DNA of 39,619 nucleotides from CAZIGK01 sp964538615 (GTDB lineage Bacteria; Pseudomonadota; Alphaproteobacteria; Rickettsiales; RI-342), in the NCBI GenBank assembly GCA_964538615.1, contig CAZIGK010000017.1, forward strand, positions 1 to 39,619, given 5' to 3'. Every line of letters begins with the position of its first letter. Positions within the stretch are counted from its first letter, which is position 1. The notes below the pieces were generated by a model. It searched no databases and had not been told where the DNA came from. It saw only the letters and a list, made by a program, of their open reading frames with translations. Below, piece after piece: positions 33,198 through 39,619 of the stretch. A program made the position numbers and the translations under genes.

Positions 33198-34856
33198 ATG
33201 GCGACGACAGAGGTGAAACCAACATCTCCCAATACACCGTCGGGTACAGAAACAAAGCCGGCGGCTAAAAAGCCTTTGCCAAACTGGGTGCCGGATTTTT
33301 TCCGCCCGAAGGACGAGCGCGCAGCCAAATGGGTGGCAGAACAGAATCTGACCCCAAATCGGGTGCATCGGGTTTCCAGCTACATTTATACCAATGGTTT
33401 TTTTGGGGCGGATAATGTGGAAGGTCAGCGCCGTGTCGCAGAGCGTATGACAGATACCCTAAACCTGCTGAATCTTAACCGCGCTTTTGTCGAAGCCGAA
33501 AAACCCAGCCGCCAGACCGATCAGGATATGGCCGTGCTAAATCGTCTTGAAGGGCGCTTTGTTAAGCTGAAAACCTCTTTGCCACCGGAAGCTGTAGAGC
33601 TTATTCAGCGCAATCTCTCTACCTTCCGTGAATTACTAAGCGAAGAACCGCAGCAAAGTCTGCAACAGGCGCAGCAGGCTATGCAGGCAACCACCAACCC
33701 GGTGAAGAATTTTATCAATTTTGTATCCTTTGGCGTATTTTTTCCTGAAGCATCGGATAAGGCGGCGACCGAGGCATGGTCACGTGTGGCGGTACGGCAG
33801 CAGCTATACCGTGCGCTGGATGTCATGCAGGCCTACGAACACGCCAAAGCAGATGACCAGCAGGAAGTGCTGAACGAACTCTTTGGTGAAGTGGTGCAGG
33901 AAGGGCAGGGAGCGAAAATTCGCAGCGGTGGCCTGCTGGCCAGCGCAGCCTATACACTGGAGCATCCAGAGGTGTTTCGGTCATTGCTCACGCGTGATCG
34001 TGAGTTTTTAACCAGTGCCAAACCTGCTCAATCGTTTGTTGAACTTCTGGTGAAAGATCAATTGATGCGCACTGCGGATGGCCAGCCGATGACGCTGGAG
34101 CAAGGGCGAGCCGCACTGGAAATTTCCATGATGCAAAAACATGCCGATCGTCTGCATCAAATTGTGCGCATTATTCCGGATGAACAGGCACTCGAAGCTC
34201 TGAAAGCTCCCGAAAAAGCAGGAGAGTTGGAAGGCTTGCTGATGCGCCTGCGGGATGTTACCTGGAATCTGGCAGATGTTCGGCAGCGCCGTTACACACC
34301 AACGGATGACGCATTACTGAACATGATGAATGCCCGTGATAGCCTGTCCACCTGGACCAGAGGGGTGGCCGCCAGAGATATGTCACAGGCTGAGCGGGTG
34401 GACGCCTTGAAACTGATTCGCCAACATGGGCGGGACATGGCGCAAGCGGCCTATGTACTGACAGAAGAGCGCACGATTAAGGCAACCCAGACGTTTAACC
34501 TGCCACAACTGGAAGCCATTGTTGCACGTGAAAACAAACAGTGGTTTGCGGAATATGGTAAAGTAGATGCGGTGGAAAAAGCCCCGTTGTTCCTCTCGCA
34601 GCTACAGCAATCCCCCGCGAATCTGCTGGCAGGTCTTGAAAAAGCATCGCCAACACTGGCGCAAGAATTACGGCAGCCTGCACCTACGCAGGCTGCCGCT
34701 GCGAAAGCATCGGCGGTTGAACCGGCTCCGGCTGTCACCGCTCCCCCAACACCAGTAGCACCGGCACCTTCCACCGTGGATACGGCAGGCACAGCCATTC
34801 CACCTGCGGCAAAGGTGGAAAATGCAGCCAACCCGTCGGCTGCACGCGGTATGTAA
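33198..34856 (+). CDS. Helical protein of unknown function, Pro/Ala-rich tail (552 aa)
   Basis: I recognise no family. After a low-complexity, Thr/Pro/Lys-rich N terminus (about residues 1-28) comes PLPNWVPDFFRPKDERAAKW. A long, mostly helical body follows to about 490, with FINFVSFGVFFPEASD near 172-187 as its only hydrophobic patch. The last 60 residues are a Pro/Ala/Thr-rich disordered tail (APAVTAPPTPVAPAPST). There is no signal peptide. AGGA lies 13 bases before ATG 33198, a long spacing. A 6-bp inverted repeat CCTTGC/GCAAGG (33149-33165) precedes it and might be an operator. A 15-bp terminator follows. Size, composition and neighbourhood suggest a partner of the 417-codon gene product, but this is inference. 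Confidence 0.85.
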   Translation: MATTEVKPTSPNTPSGTETKPAAKKPLPNWVPDFFRPKDERAAKWVAEQNLTPNRVHRVSSYIYTNGFFGADNVEGQRRVAERMTDTLNLLNLNRAFVEAEKPSRQTDQDMAVLNRLEGRFVKLKTSLPPEAVELIQRNLSTFRELLSEEPQQSLQQAQQAMQATTNPVKNFINFVSFGVFFPEASDKAATEAWSRVAVRQQLYRALDVMQAYEHAKADDQQEVLNELFGEVVQEGQGAKIRSGGLLASAAYTLEHPEVFRSLLTRDREFLTSAKPAQSFVELLVKDQLMRTADGQPMTLEQGRAALEISMMQKHADRLHQIVRIIPDEQALEALKAPEKAGELEGLLMRLRDVTWNLADVRQRRYTPTDDALLNMMNARDSLSTWTRGVAARDMSQAERVDALKLIRQHGRDMAQAAYVLTEERTIKATQTFNLPQLEAIVARENKQWFAEYGKVDAVEKAPLFLSQLQQSPANLLAGLEKASPTLAQELRQPAPTQAAAAKASAVEPAPAVTAPPTPVAPAPSTVDTAGTAIPPAAKVENAANPSAARGM

Positions 34857-34891
34857 TACGCCATGTTATAAGCACGGCGACATTCTCATAT

Positions 34892-34925
34892 TCAAAAGGG
34901 CGAAGTTACCACTTCGCCCTTTTGA
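34892..34925. terminator. Bidirectional terminator before tolC
   Basis: A perfect 15-bp stem (34892-34906 with 34911-34925) has a TACC loop, with A4 on one arm and T4 on the other. It lies between the convergent 552-codon and tolC genes and should serve both. Confidence 0.9.
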
Positions 34926-34951
34926 GTGATAGTCGTTTATTCTTAAAAAGG

Positions 34952-36250
34952 TTACGATGCATCTGTCACCAGCCGTGGATCCAGCGTACCCATGGACTGC
35001 AATAACCGATACATGGCATTATAATAGTCATAACGGGCAGATGCTGCGTCAATTCTCGCACGGAATACTTCGTTCTCCGAATCCAGAACGTTCATGGCCG
35101 TATCTTTGCCCGCATCTCGCAGACGGTAGCGGCTGTCCAGCACCTCACCGGCAATATTCACGGCATTATCCAGCAAATCCACACGCTCTTTGTTCGTCAC
35201 CAGTGCAGACCAAGCCAGTTTCACCGCTTCATCGGTCTTCCGCATAGCGTAGTGCAAGTTTTCCTGCGCGGATTCATAATTGGCGGCTGCACGCCGAATA
35301 CGGGATTGATCCGCCAGTCCATTAAACAGGTTCCAGCTAGTATTAACGGTAGCTGTTGCCCGCTGTTCCATACCATCCACGCCACTCACGTTATTATCCA
35401 CGTAATAACCGCTCAGAATATCCACCATGGGCATGTAACCACCGCGAGCGCCTTTTCGGCTGTATTGAGCAATATCTACGTTGTAGCGGTTGATAATGAT
35501 ATCAAAGTTATTCTCCAGCGCGACCGTCAGCGCTGCTTCCAAACTTTCGGGCATGCGATCTTGCGGAATGTTAGGCAGACGCATGTTGCTCAGATCTGGT
35601 TCTTCACCAAATACCTGCTTGTACCGAGCTTTGGCATCCCGCATGGCACCTGAGAAAGCGGCTTGTCGCTCCAGCGCAATTTGCAGGCGGGTTTTGGACT
35701 GTAATACATCCACCGCAATACCTGAACCTCTCTCTACCCGCGCATCTTCCAGCGCAAGTTGCTTGCGCAGATTTTCGACGTTATCCGCTGAAAGGCTGGC
35801 CAGCTCAATCTGACGTAATACATCCATATAGGCAATCACGGCTTCCAGTAAGATAAGCTGTTCTGTCTGAGACAAAGCAAGTTCCGCAACGCTCAGGTTG
35901 GCTTTGGCTGCATCATAACCAGCCGTGGTGCGCAGACCATCAAAAATATTGTGGGTATAGGTCACACTTCGGGTACCGGTGTTATCATCCCGATAAAAGG
36001 AAGCAGGGCGTTGGCGCTGTCTGTCCACAGACGCGTAGCCTACCCCAATCGCAGTATCCACTTTAGGCAAATAACCGGAAAAAGCTTCCTGCTTTCCCGC
36101 TTTTGCCGCTTTAATATTGTACCGTGCCGCTTGAATTTGTGGGTGTTCCTGTAACAAGTCTCTGGCCAATGCAGGTAGAGGCTCTGCATGCACAGGGGCG
36201 GTCATCAACATGCTGGTAGACAATAAAATGATAGATAAACGGCGGAACAC
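34952..36250 (-). CDS. tolC: TolC-family outer membrane protein
   Basis: TolC-like proteins form the outer-membrane and periplasmic tunnel for type I secretion and efflux. The 432-aa product has a signal peptide (RR, hydrophobic core, likely cleavage after VHA at residue 22). Two homologous outer-membrane-factor repeats follow, each with a helical hairpin and a strand pair: GYLPKVDTAIGVGYASV in the first and GGYMPMVDILSGYYVD in the second. I chose GTG 36250 because GGGAG lies 8 bases upstream and the protein then opens directly with the signal peptide; in-frame ATGs at 36271 and 36343 lack good sites. It could partner the ABC-HlyD pair about 15 kb away. Multidrug efflux is an alternative. Confidence 0.93.
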   Translation of the reverse strand: MFRRLSIILLSTSMLMTAPVHAEPLPALARDLLQEHPQIQAARYNIKAAKAGKQEAFSGYLPKVDTAIGVGYASVDRQRQRPASFYRDDNTGTRSVTYTHNIFDGLRTTAGYDAAKANLSVAELALSQTEQLILLEAVIAYMDVLRQIELASLSADNVENLRKQLALEDARVERGSGIAVDVLQSKTRLQIALERQAAFSGAMRDAKARYKQVFGEEPDLSNMRLPNIPQDRMPESLEAALTVALENNFDIIINRYNVDIAQYSRKGARGGYMPMVDILSGYYVDNNVSGVDGMEQRATATVNTSWNLFNGLADQSRIRRAAANYESAQENLHYAMRKTDEAVKLAWSALVTNKERVDLLDNAVNIAGEVLDSRYRLRDAGKDTAMNVLDSENEVFRARIDAASARYDYYNAMYRLLQSMGTLDPRLVTDAS

Positions 36251-36408
36251 GTTGCATACTCCCTGTCGCATAATGCTGGCACAATCAAGCTTTACTCTTG
36301 GGGCTGTAAATAAAGCATTAATAAAACATCCGCTAGTGTTCACGATGCGATAAAAAGCATGTGCGGGTAAAAAAAATAGCTAATCCGTACATTTTGCAAG
36401 CTTTTTGC

Positions 36409-36437
36409 TTGACCCGCAGGCACCTCATCAATAGTAT
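36409..36437 (+). promoter_or_regulatory. str operon promoter
   Basis: TTGACC (36409-36414) and TAGTAT (36432-36437) are separated by 17 bases, with five and four of six consensus matches. An A/T-rich tract lies upstream. Transcription would start near 36444, giving a leader of about 116 bases to rpsL. Confidence 0.75.
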
Positions 36438-36488
36438 GCGCTCCTCATTACGACGGGCTACCCCTGTCGTATTCCCTATTGCGCATAC
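36434..36488 (+). repeat. Nested inverted repeats in the rpsL promoter/leader
   Basis: An 8-bp inverted repeat GTATGCGC/GCGCATAC (36434-36441, 36481-36488) encloses a 6-bp one, TACGAC/GTCGTA (36449-36454, 36466-36471), with inner GGG/CCC pairing. The outer left arm overlaps the -10 element. The inner hairpin would sit at the very 5' end of the mRNA. Confidence 0.6.
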
Positions 36489-36559
36489 GCTTTTAGCCTA
36501 AAAAACAAGGATTTAAGCGCTCTGCCAAGACACAATAACTCAAGGAGTGTGAGAGGCTT

Positions 36560-36931
36560 ATGCCTACAATTAACCAGCTAGTGCGAAAGCCGCGCGTCAT
36601 TCAGACCCGCCGTAACAAAGTTCCTGCGATGCAGGCGTGCCCACAAAAACGTGGTGTCTGCACCCGCGTCTATACCACCACCCCGAAAAAGCCGAACTCG
36701 GCTCTGCGGAAGGTTGCTCGTGTGCGCCTAACCAATGGCTTTGAAGTGACCGCTTACATTCCGGGCGAAGGCCATAACCTGCAGGAGCACTCCGTTGTGC
36801 TGATTCGCGGAGGCCGTGTGAAAGATTTGCCGGGGGTTCGTTATCACATCATCCGTGGTGCGCTGGATACGCAGGGCGTGAATGGTCGTAAGCAGAACCG
36901 CTCCAAATACGGCGCGAAGCGTCCTAAATAA
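36560..36931 (+). CDS. rpsL: 30S ribosomal protein S12
   Basis: S12 lies at the decoding centre. At 123 aa it is full length. It contains TTTPKKPNSALRKVARVRLT, with Lys43 (the classic streptomycin-resistance position) wild type. GEGHNLQEHSVVLIRGGRVKDLPGVRYHIIRG surrounds the second resistance cluster, also wild type. AAGGAG and GAGAGG precede the ATG at 36560. It is the first gene of the rpsL-rpsG-fusA-tuf operon; rpsG starts 24 bases later. Confidence 0.99.
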   Translation: MPTINQLVRKPRVIQTRRNKVPAMQACPQKRGVCTRVYTTTPKKPNSALRKVARVRLTNGFEVTAYIPGEGHNLQEHSVVLIRGGRVKDLPGVRYHIIRGALDTQGVNGRKQNRSKYGAKRPK

Positions 36932-36955
36932 TAGTTTAGAAAGAAGGAAGTTACC

Positions 36956-37426
36956 ATGTCTCGTCGCCATAGAGCCGAAAAGCGTGAAATTCTGCCAGAT
37001 GCCAAATATGGCAACGTGGTGGTCAGCCGTTTCATCAATGCCGTTATGCGTCAGGGCAAGCGCTCTGTTGCTGAGCGTATTGTCTACGGTGCTTTTGAGC
37101 TGATTGAAACCCAGGGCAAAAAAAACCCGCTGGAAGTTTTTCAGGAAGCACTGGAAAATGTAAAGCCGTCTGTTGAGGTGCGTTCTCGTCGTGTTGGGGG
37201 TGCTACGTATCAGGTGCCGGTTGAAGTGCGAGAAGACCGCCGTATGGCTCTGGCGATTCGCTGGTTGATCAACGCTTCACTGTCTCGCTCCGAGCGCACC
37301 ATGCGTGAACGCCTGTCCCGCGAATTTATGGATGCTGCACAACAGCGTGGTGGTGCCGTGAAAAAACGCGAAGACACACACAAAATGGCGGATGCAAACA
37401 AAGCATTCTCCCATTATCGCTGGTAG
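36956..37426 (+). CDS. rpsG: 30S ribosomal protein S7
   Basis: S7 nucleates assembly of the 30S head and in Escherichia coli represses the str operon. The 156-aa product begins MSRRHRAEKREILPDAKYGN. It contains ENVKPSVEVRSRRVGGATYQVPVEV and ends KREDTHKMADANKAFSHYRW, all typical. AAGGAAG lies 5 bases before the ATG. The gap to fusA is 42 bases with no terminator. Confidence 0.99.
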   Translation: MSRRHRAEKREILPDAKYGNVVVSRFINAVMRQGKRSVAERIVYGAFELIETQGKKNPLEVFQEALENVKPSVEVRSRRVGGATYQVPVEVREDRRMALAIRWLINASLSRSERTMRERLSREFMDAAQQRGGAVKKREDTHKMADANKAFSHYRW

Positions 37427-37468
37427 TTTTTATACGCATTTACTTTTCTTTCCATAAGGTGTTCCGCA

Positions 37469-39550
37469 ATGACTGCTAAAACTCCCCTGAATATGTACCG
37501 CAATATCGGTATCATGGCGCATATTGATGCCGGTAAAACCACGACGACCGAGCGTATTCTGTATTACACGGGTCGCTCACATAAAATCGGTGAGGTACAC
37601 GAGGGTGCTGCCACCATGGACTGGATGGAGCAGGAGCAAGAGCGCGGGATTACCATTACCTCTGCGGCCACCACGGCGCACTGGAATGACCATCGCGTGA
37701 ACATCATTGATACTCCGGGGCACGTGGATTTCACCATCGAGGTAGAGCGCAGCCTGCGTGTACTGGATGGCGCGGTCACGGTATTTGACTCTGTTGCTGG
37801 TGTAGAGCCGCAATCCGAGACAGTATGGCGTCAGGCAGATAAATATGGTGTTCCACGTATTTGCTTTGTGAATAAGATGGATCGCGTCGGTGCTAACTTC
37901 TTCCGCTGCGTGCAGATGATTATTGACCGTCTGGGTGCAAACCCGCTGGTGATGCAAATCCCGCTGGGTACGGAAGATGAGTTGAAGGGCGTCATTGACG
38001 TTCTGCGCAAAAAAGCCATCGTATGGAAAGATGAGTCTCTGGGGGCAGAGTTTTCTGAAGAGGAAGTGCCCGCAGAATATAAAGATCAGGTGGATGAGTA
38101 TTTCGAAAAGCTGGTGGAAGCCGCTGTCGAGATGGATGACGACCTGATGGAAATGTATTTGGGTGGTGAGGTGCCCAGCCAAGAACAACTGAAAGCCTGC
38201 ATCCGCAAAGGAACTATTGCCAGCAAACTGGTACCTGTTTTCTGCGGTTCTGCCTTCAAGAACAAAGGTGTTCAGCCTCTGCTGGATGCTGTTGTTGATT
38301 ATCTGCCTTCTCCACTGGATGTTCCGGCCATTAAAGGTGTTATGGCAGATGATAACGAGAAAGAAGTCCGTTGCGAATCTGATGCGTCTAAGCCTTTGGC
38401 AGCGCTGGCGTTCAAAATCATGACCGATCCGTTCGTAGGCTCTCTGACTTTTACCCGTATTTATGCAGGCCGTATTGAGTCCGGTAGCTATGTGATGAAC
38501 ACCGTGAAAGGCAAACGTGAACGCGTTGGCCGTATGCTCCTGATGCATGCAAACAACCGCGAAGAAATCAAAGTAGCGGAAGCGGGTGATATCGTGGCAC
38601 TGGCGGGTCTGAAAGACACCACAACCGGTGATACGCTTTGCAGCATGGATCATCAGGTGATTCTGGAGCGTATGGAGTTCCCAGAGCCTGTGATTGAAAT
38701 GGCGGTTGAACCAAAATCTAAAGCTGATCAGGAGAAAATGGGTATTGCTCTCTCCCGTTTGGCACAGGAAGATCCATCCTTCCGCGTACAGACCGATGAA
38801 GAAACTGGACAGACCGTGATTAAAGGGATGGGTGAGCTGCACCTTGAAATTATCGTGGATCGTATGAAGCGCGAGTTCAAAGTAGAAGCCAACGTTGGTG
38901 CGCCGCAGGTAGCTTACCGTGAAACCATCAGCAAACCTGCGACTGTGGAATATACCCACAAGAAGCAGTCCGGTGGTTCTGGTCAGTTTGCGAAAATCGT
39001 GCTGGAGTTGCAGCCATTAGAGCCGGGTTCCGGATTCCAATTTGAAAGCAAAATCGTTGGTGGTTCTGTACCGAAAGAATATATTCCCGGTGTGGAAAAA
39101 GGTTTCAAGGCATCTCTATCAAACGGCGTACTGGCTGGCTTCCCAACCATTGACTTCAAAGTTACCCTGATTGACGGTCAATACCACGATGTAGACTCCA
39201 GCGTGCTGGCGTTTGAAATCGCAGCGCGTGCCGCCTTCCGCGAAGGTCTGCCTAAAGCAGGTCCAAAGCTTCTTGAGCCTATCATGAAAGTAGAAGTGGT
39301 AACCCCGGAAGAATACATGGGGGATATCATTGGCGATCTGAATAGTCGCCGTGGTCAGGTAACGGGCATGGAGCCACGCGGTAATGCACAGGTGATTAGT
39401 GCGTTCGTTCCGCTGGCCAGCATGTTTGGTTATGTGAATACCTTGCGCTCTATGTCTCAAGGTCGCGCACAATACAGCATGGTGTTCGATCATTATGGTG
39501 ATGTTCCTGCGAACGTTGCTGCTGAAATTAAAACTAAAGCCGCTGCTTAA
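37469..39550 (+). CDS. fusA: Elongation factor G
   Basis: EF-G drives GTP-dependent translocation and, with the recycling factor, ribosome splitting. At 693 aa it is full length. GTPase motifs are AHIDAGKT (residues 17-24), DTPGH (81-85) and NKMD. The later domains show GELHLEIIVDRM and GSGQFAKI. AAGG lies upstream of ATG 37469. Thr codons are mainly ACC, unlike tuf copy 1. The second tuf starts 14 bases after its stop. Confidence 0.99.
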   Translation: MTAKTPLNMYRNIGIMAHIDAGKTTTTERILYYTGRSHKIGEVHEGAATMDWMEQEQERGITITSAATTAHWNDHRVNIIDTPGHVDFTIEVERSLRVLDGAVTVFDSVAGVEPQSETVWRQADKYGVPRICFVNKMDRVGANFFRCVQMIIDRLGANPLVMQIPLGTEDELKGVIDVLRKKAIVWKDESLGAEFSEEEVPAEYKDQVDEYFEKLVEAAVEMDDDLMEMYLGGEVPSQEQLKACIRKGTIASKLVPVFCGSAFKNKGVQPLLDAVVDYLPSPLDVPAIKGVMADDNEKEVRCESDASKPLAALAFKIMTDPFVGSLTFTRIYAGRIESGSYVMNTVKGKRERVGRMLLMHANNREEIKVAEAGDIVALAGLKDTTTGDTLCSMDHQVILERMEFPEPVIEMAVEPKSKADQEKMGIALSRLAQEDPSFRVQTDEETGQTVIKGMGELHLEIIVDRMKREFKVEANVGAPQVAYRETISKPATVEYTHKKQSGGSGQFAKIVLELQPLEPGSGFQFESKIVGGSVPKEYIPGVEKGFKASLSNGVLAGFPTIDFKVTLIDGQYHDVDSSVLAFEIAARAAFREGLPKAGPKLLEPIMKVEVVTPEEYMGDIIGDLNSRRGQVTGMEPRGNAQVISAFVPLASMFGYVNTLRSMSQGRAQYSMVFDHYGDVPANVAAEIKTKAAA

Positions 39551-39564
39551 ACGAGGAGTGAGAT

Positions 39565-39619
39565 ATGGCTAAAGAGAAATTTGAGCGGAATAAACCGCAC
39601 GTCAACATTGGTACGATTG
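39565..39619 (+). CDS. tuf: Elongation factor Tu, copy 2 (start only)
   Basis: The window ends 55 bases into this gene, which begins MAKEKFERNKPHVNIGTI, clearly EF-Tu. GAGGAG stands 6 bases upstream. It is in the normal tufA position behind fusA. Against copy 1, residue 2 is Ala instead of Ser and six other codons differ silently. Confidence 0.97.
   Translation, partial: MAKEKFERNKPHVNIGTI

Noticed and set aside
13942..36250. RTX repeats, CRISPR arrays, insertion sequences and phage integrases
   Set aside because: I looked for GGxGxD nonapeptides, regularly spaced direct repeats, and transposase or integrase motifs in this region and found none.
37577..38959. Long open frame (460 codons) antisense to fusA
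   Set aside because: Same reason: it is the complement of a strongly biased gene, with no ribosome binding site or family features.

Overview
The window looks like a chromosomal segment of a moderate-GC alphaproteobacterium. The evidence is the sequence character of EF-Tu, RpoB (about 1365 aa) and RpoC (about 1406 aa), and the gene order tuf, tRNA-Trp, secE, nusG, rplKAJL, rpoBC, later rpsL, rpsG, fusA, tuf. I cannot assign a genus. A free-living lineage is more likely than a reduced endosymbiont, because a histidine catabolic pathway, a type I secretion apparatus and a signalling cyclase are all present.

Layout: (1) 10-13138 is the housekeeping block: tuf copy 1, a terminator, tRNA-Trp(CCA), secE, nusG, a terminator, rplK-rplA-rplJ-rplL, a strong hairpin, then rpoB and rpoC ending at a 14-bp terminator. 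(2) 13139-13941 is nearly gene-free, with one plausible 52-codon ORF and possible gene debris. (3) 13942-21007, all on the minus strand, holds a type I secretion ABC transporter overlapping an HlyD-type adaptor, a CHASE2-adenylate cyclase, and an M23 peptidase that has its own promoter-like sequence. (4) 21172-31081 holds a divergent CYTH/triphosphate-tunnel protein with an unusual insertion, and the hut genes hutU, hutG, hutI and hutF. Interleaved with them are a 991-aa protein of unknown function and a 244-aa three-helix membrane protein. (5) 31119-34856 holds an FMN reductase-like protein and two helical proteins of unknown function (417/412 aa and 552 aa). (6) 34952-36250 encodes a TolC-like outer-membrane factor. 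(7) 36409-39619 is the str operon (promoter, rpsL, rpsG, fusA) and the first 55 bases of a second tuf.

How the genes work together: the two ends make translation and transcription machinery, and in many alphaproteobacteria these blocks lie close together. Here about 23 kb of accessory genes separate the rpoC terminator from the rpsL promoter. HutU, HutI, HutF and HutG form the deiminase/deformylase route from urocanate to glutamate plus formate and ammonia; the first enzyme, HutH, is not in the window. The ABC protein, HlyD adaptor and TolC-like protein could make a complete type I secretion channel, but no RTX-type substrate is visible. The three large proteins of unknown function are the most likely undescribed biology here.
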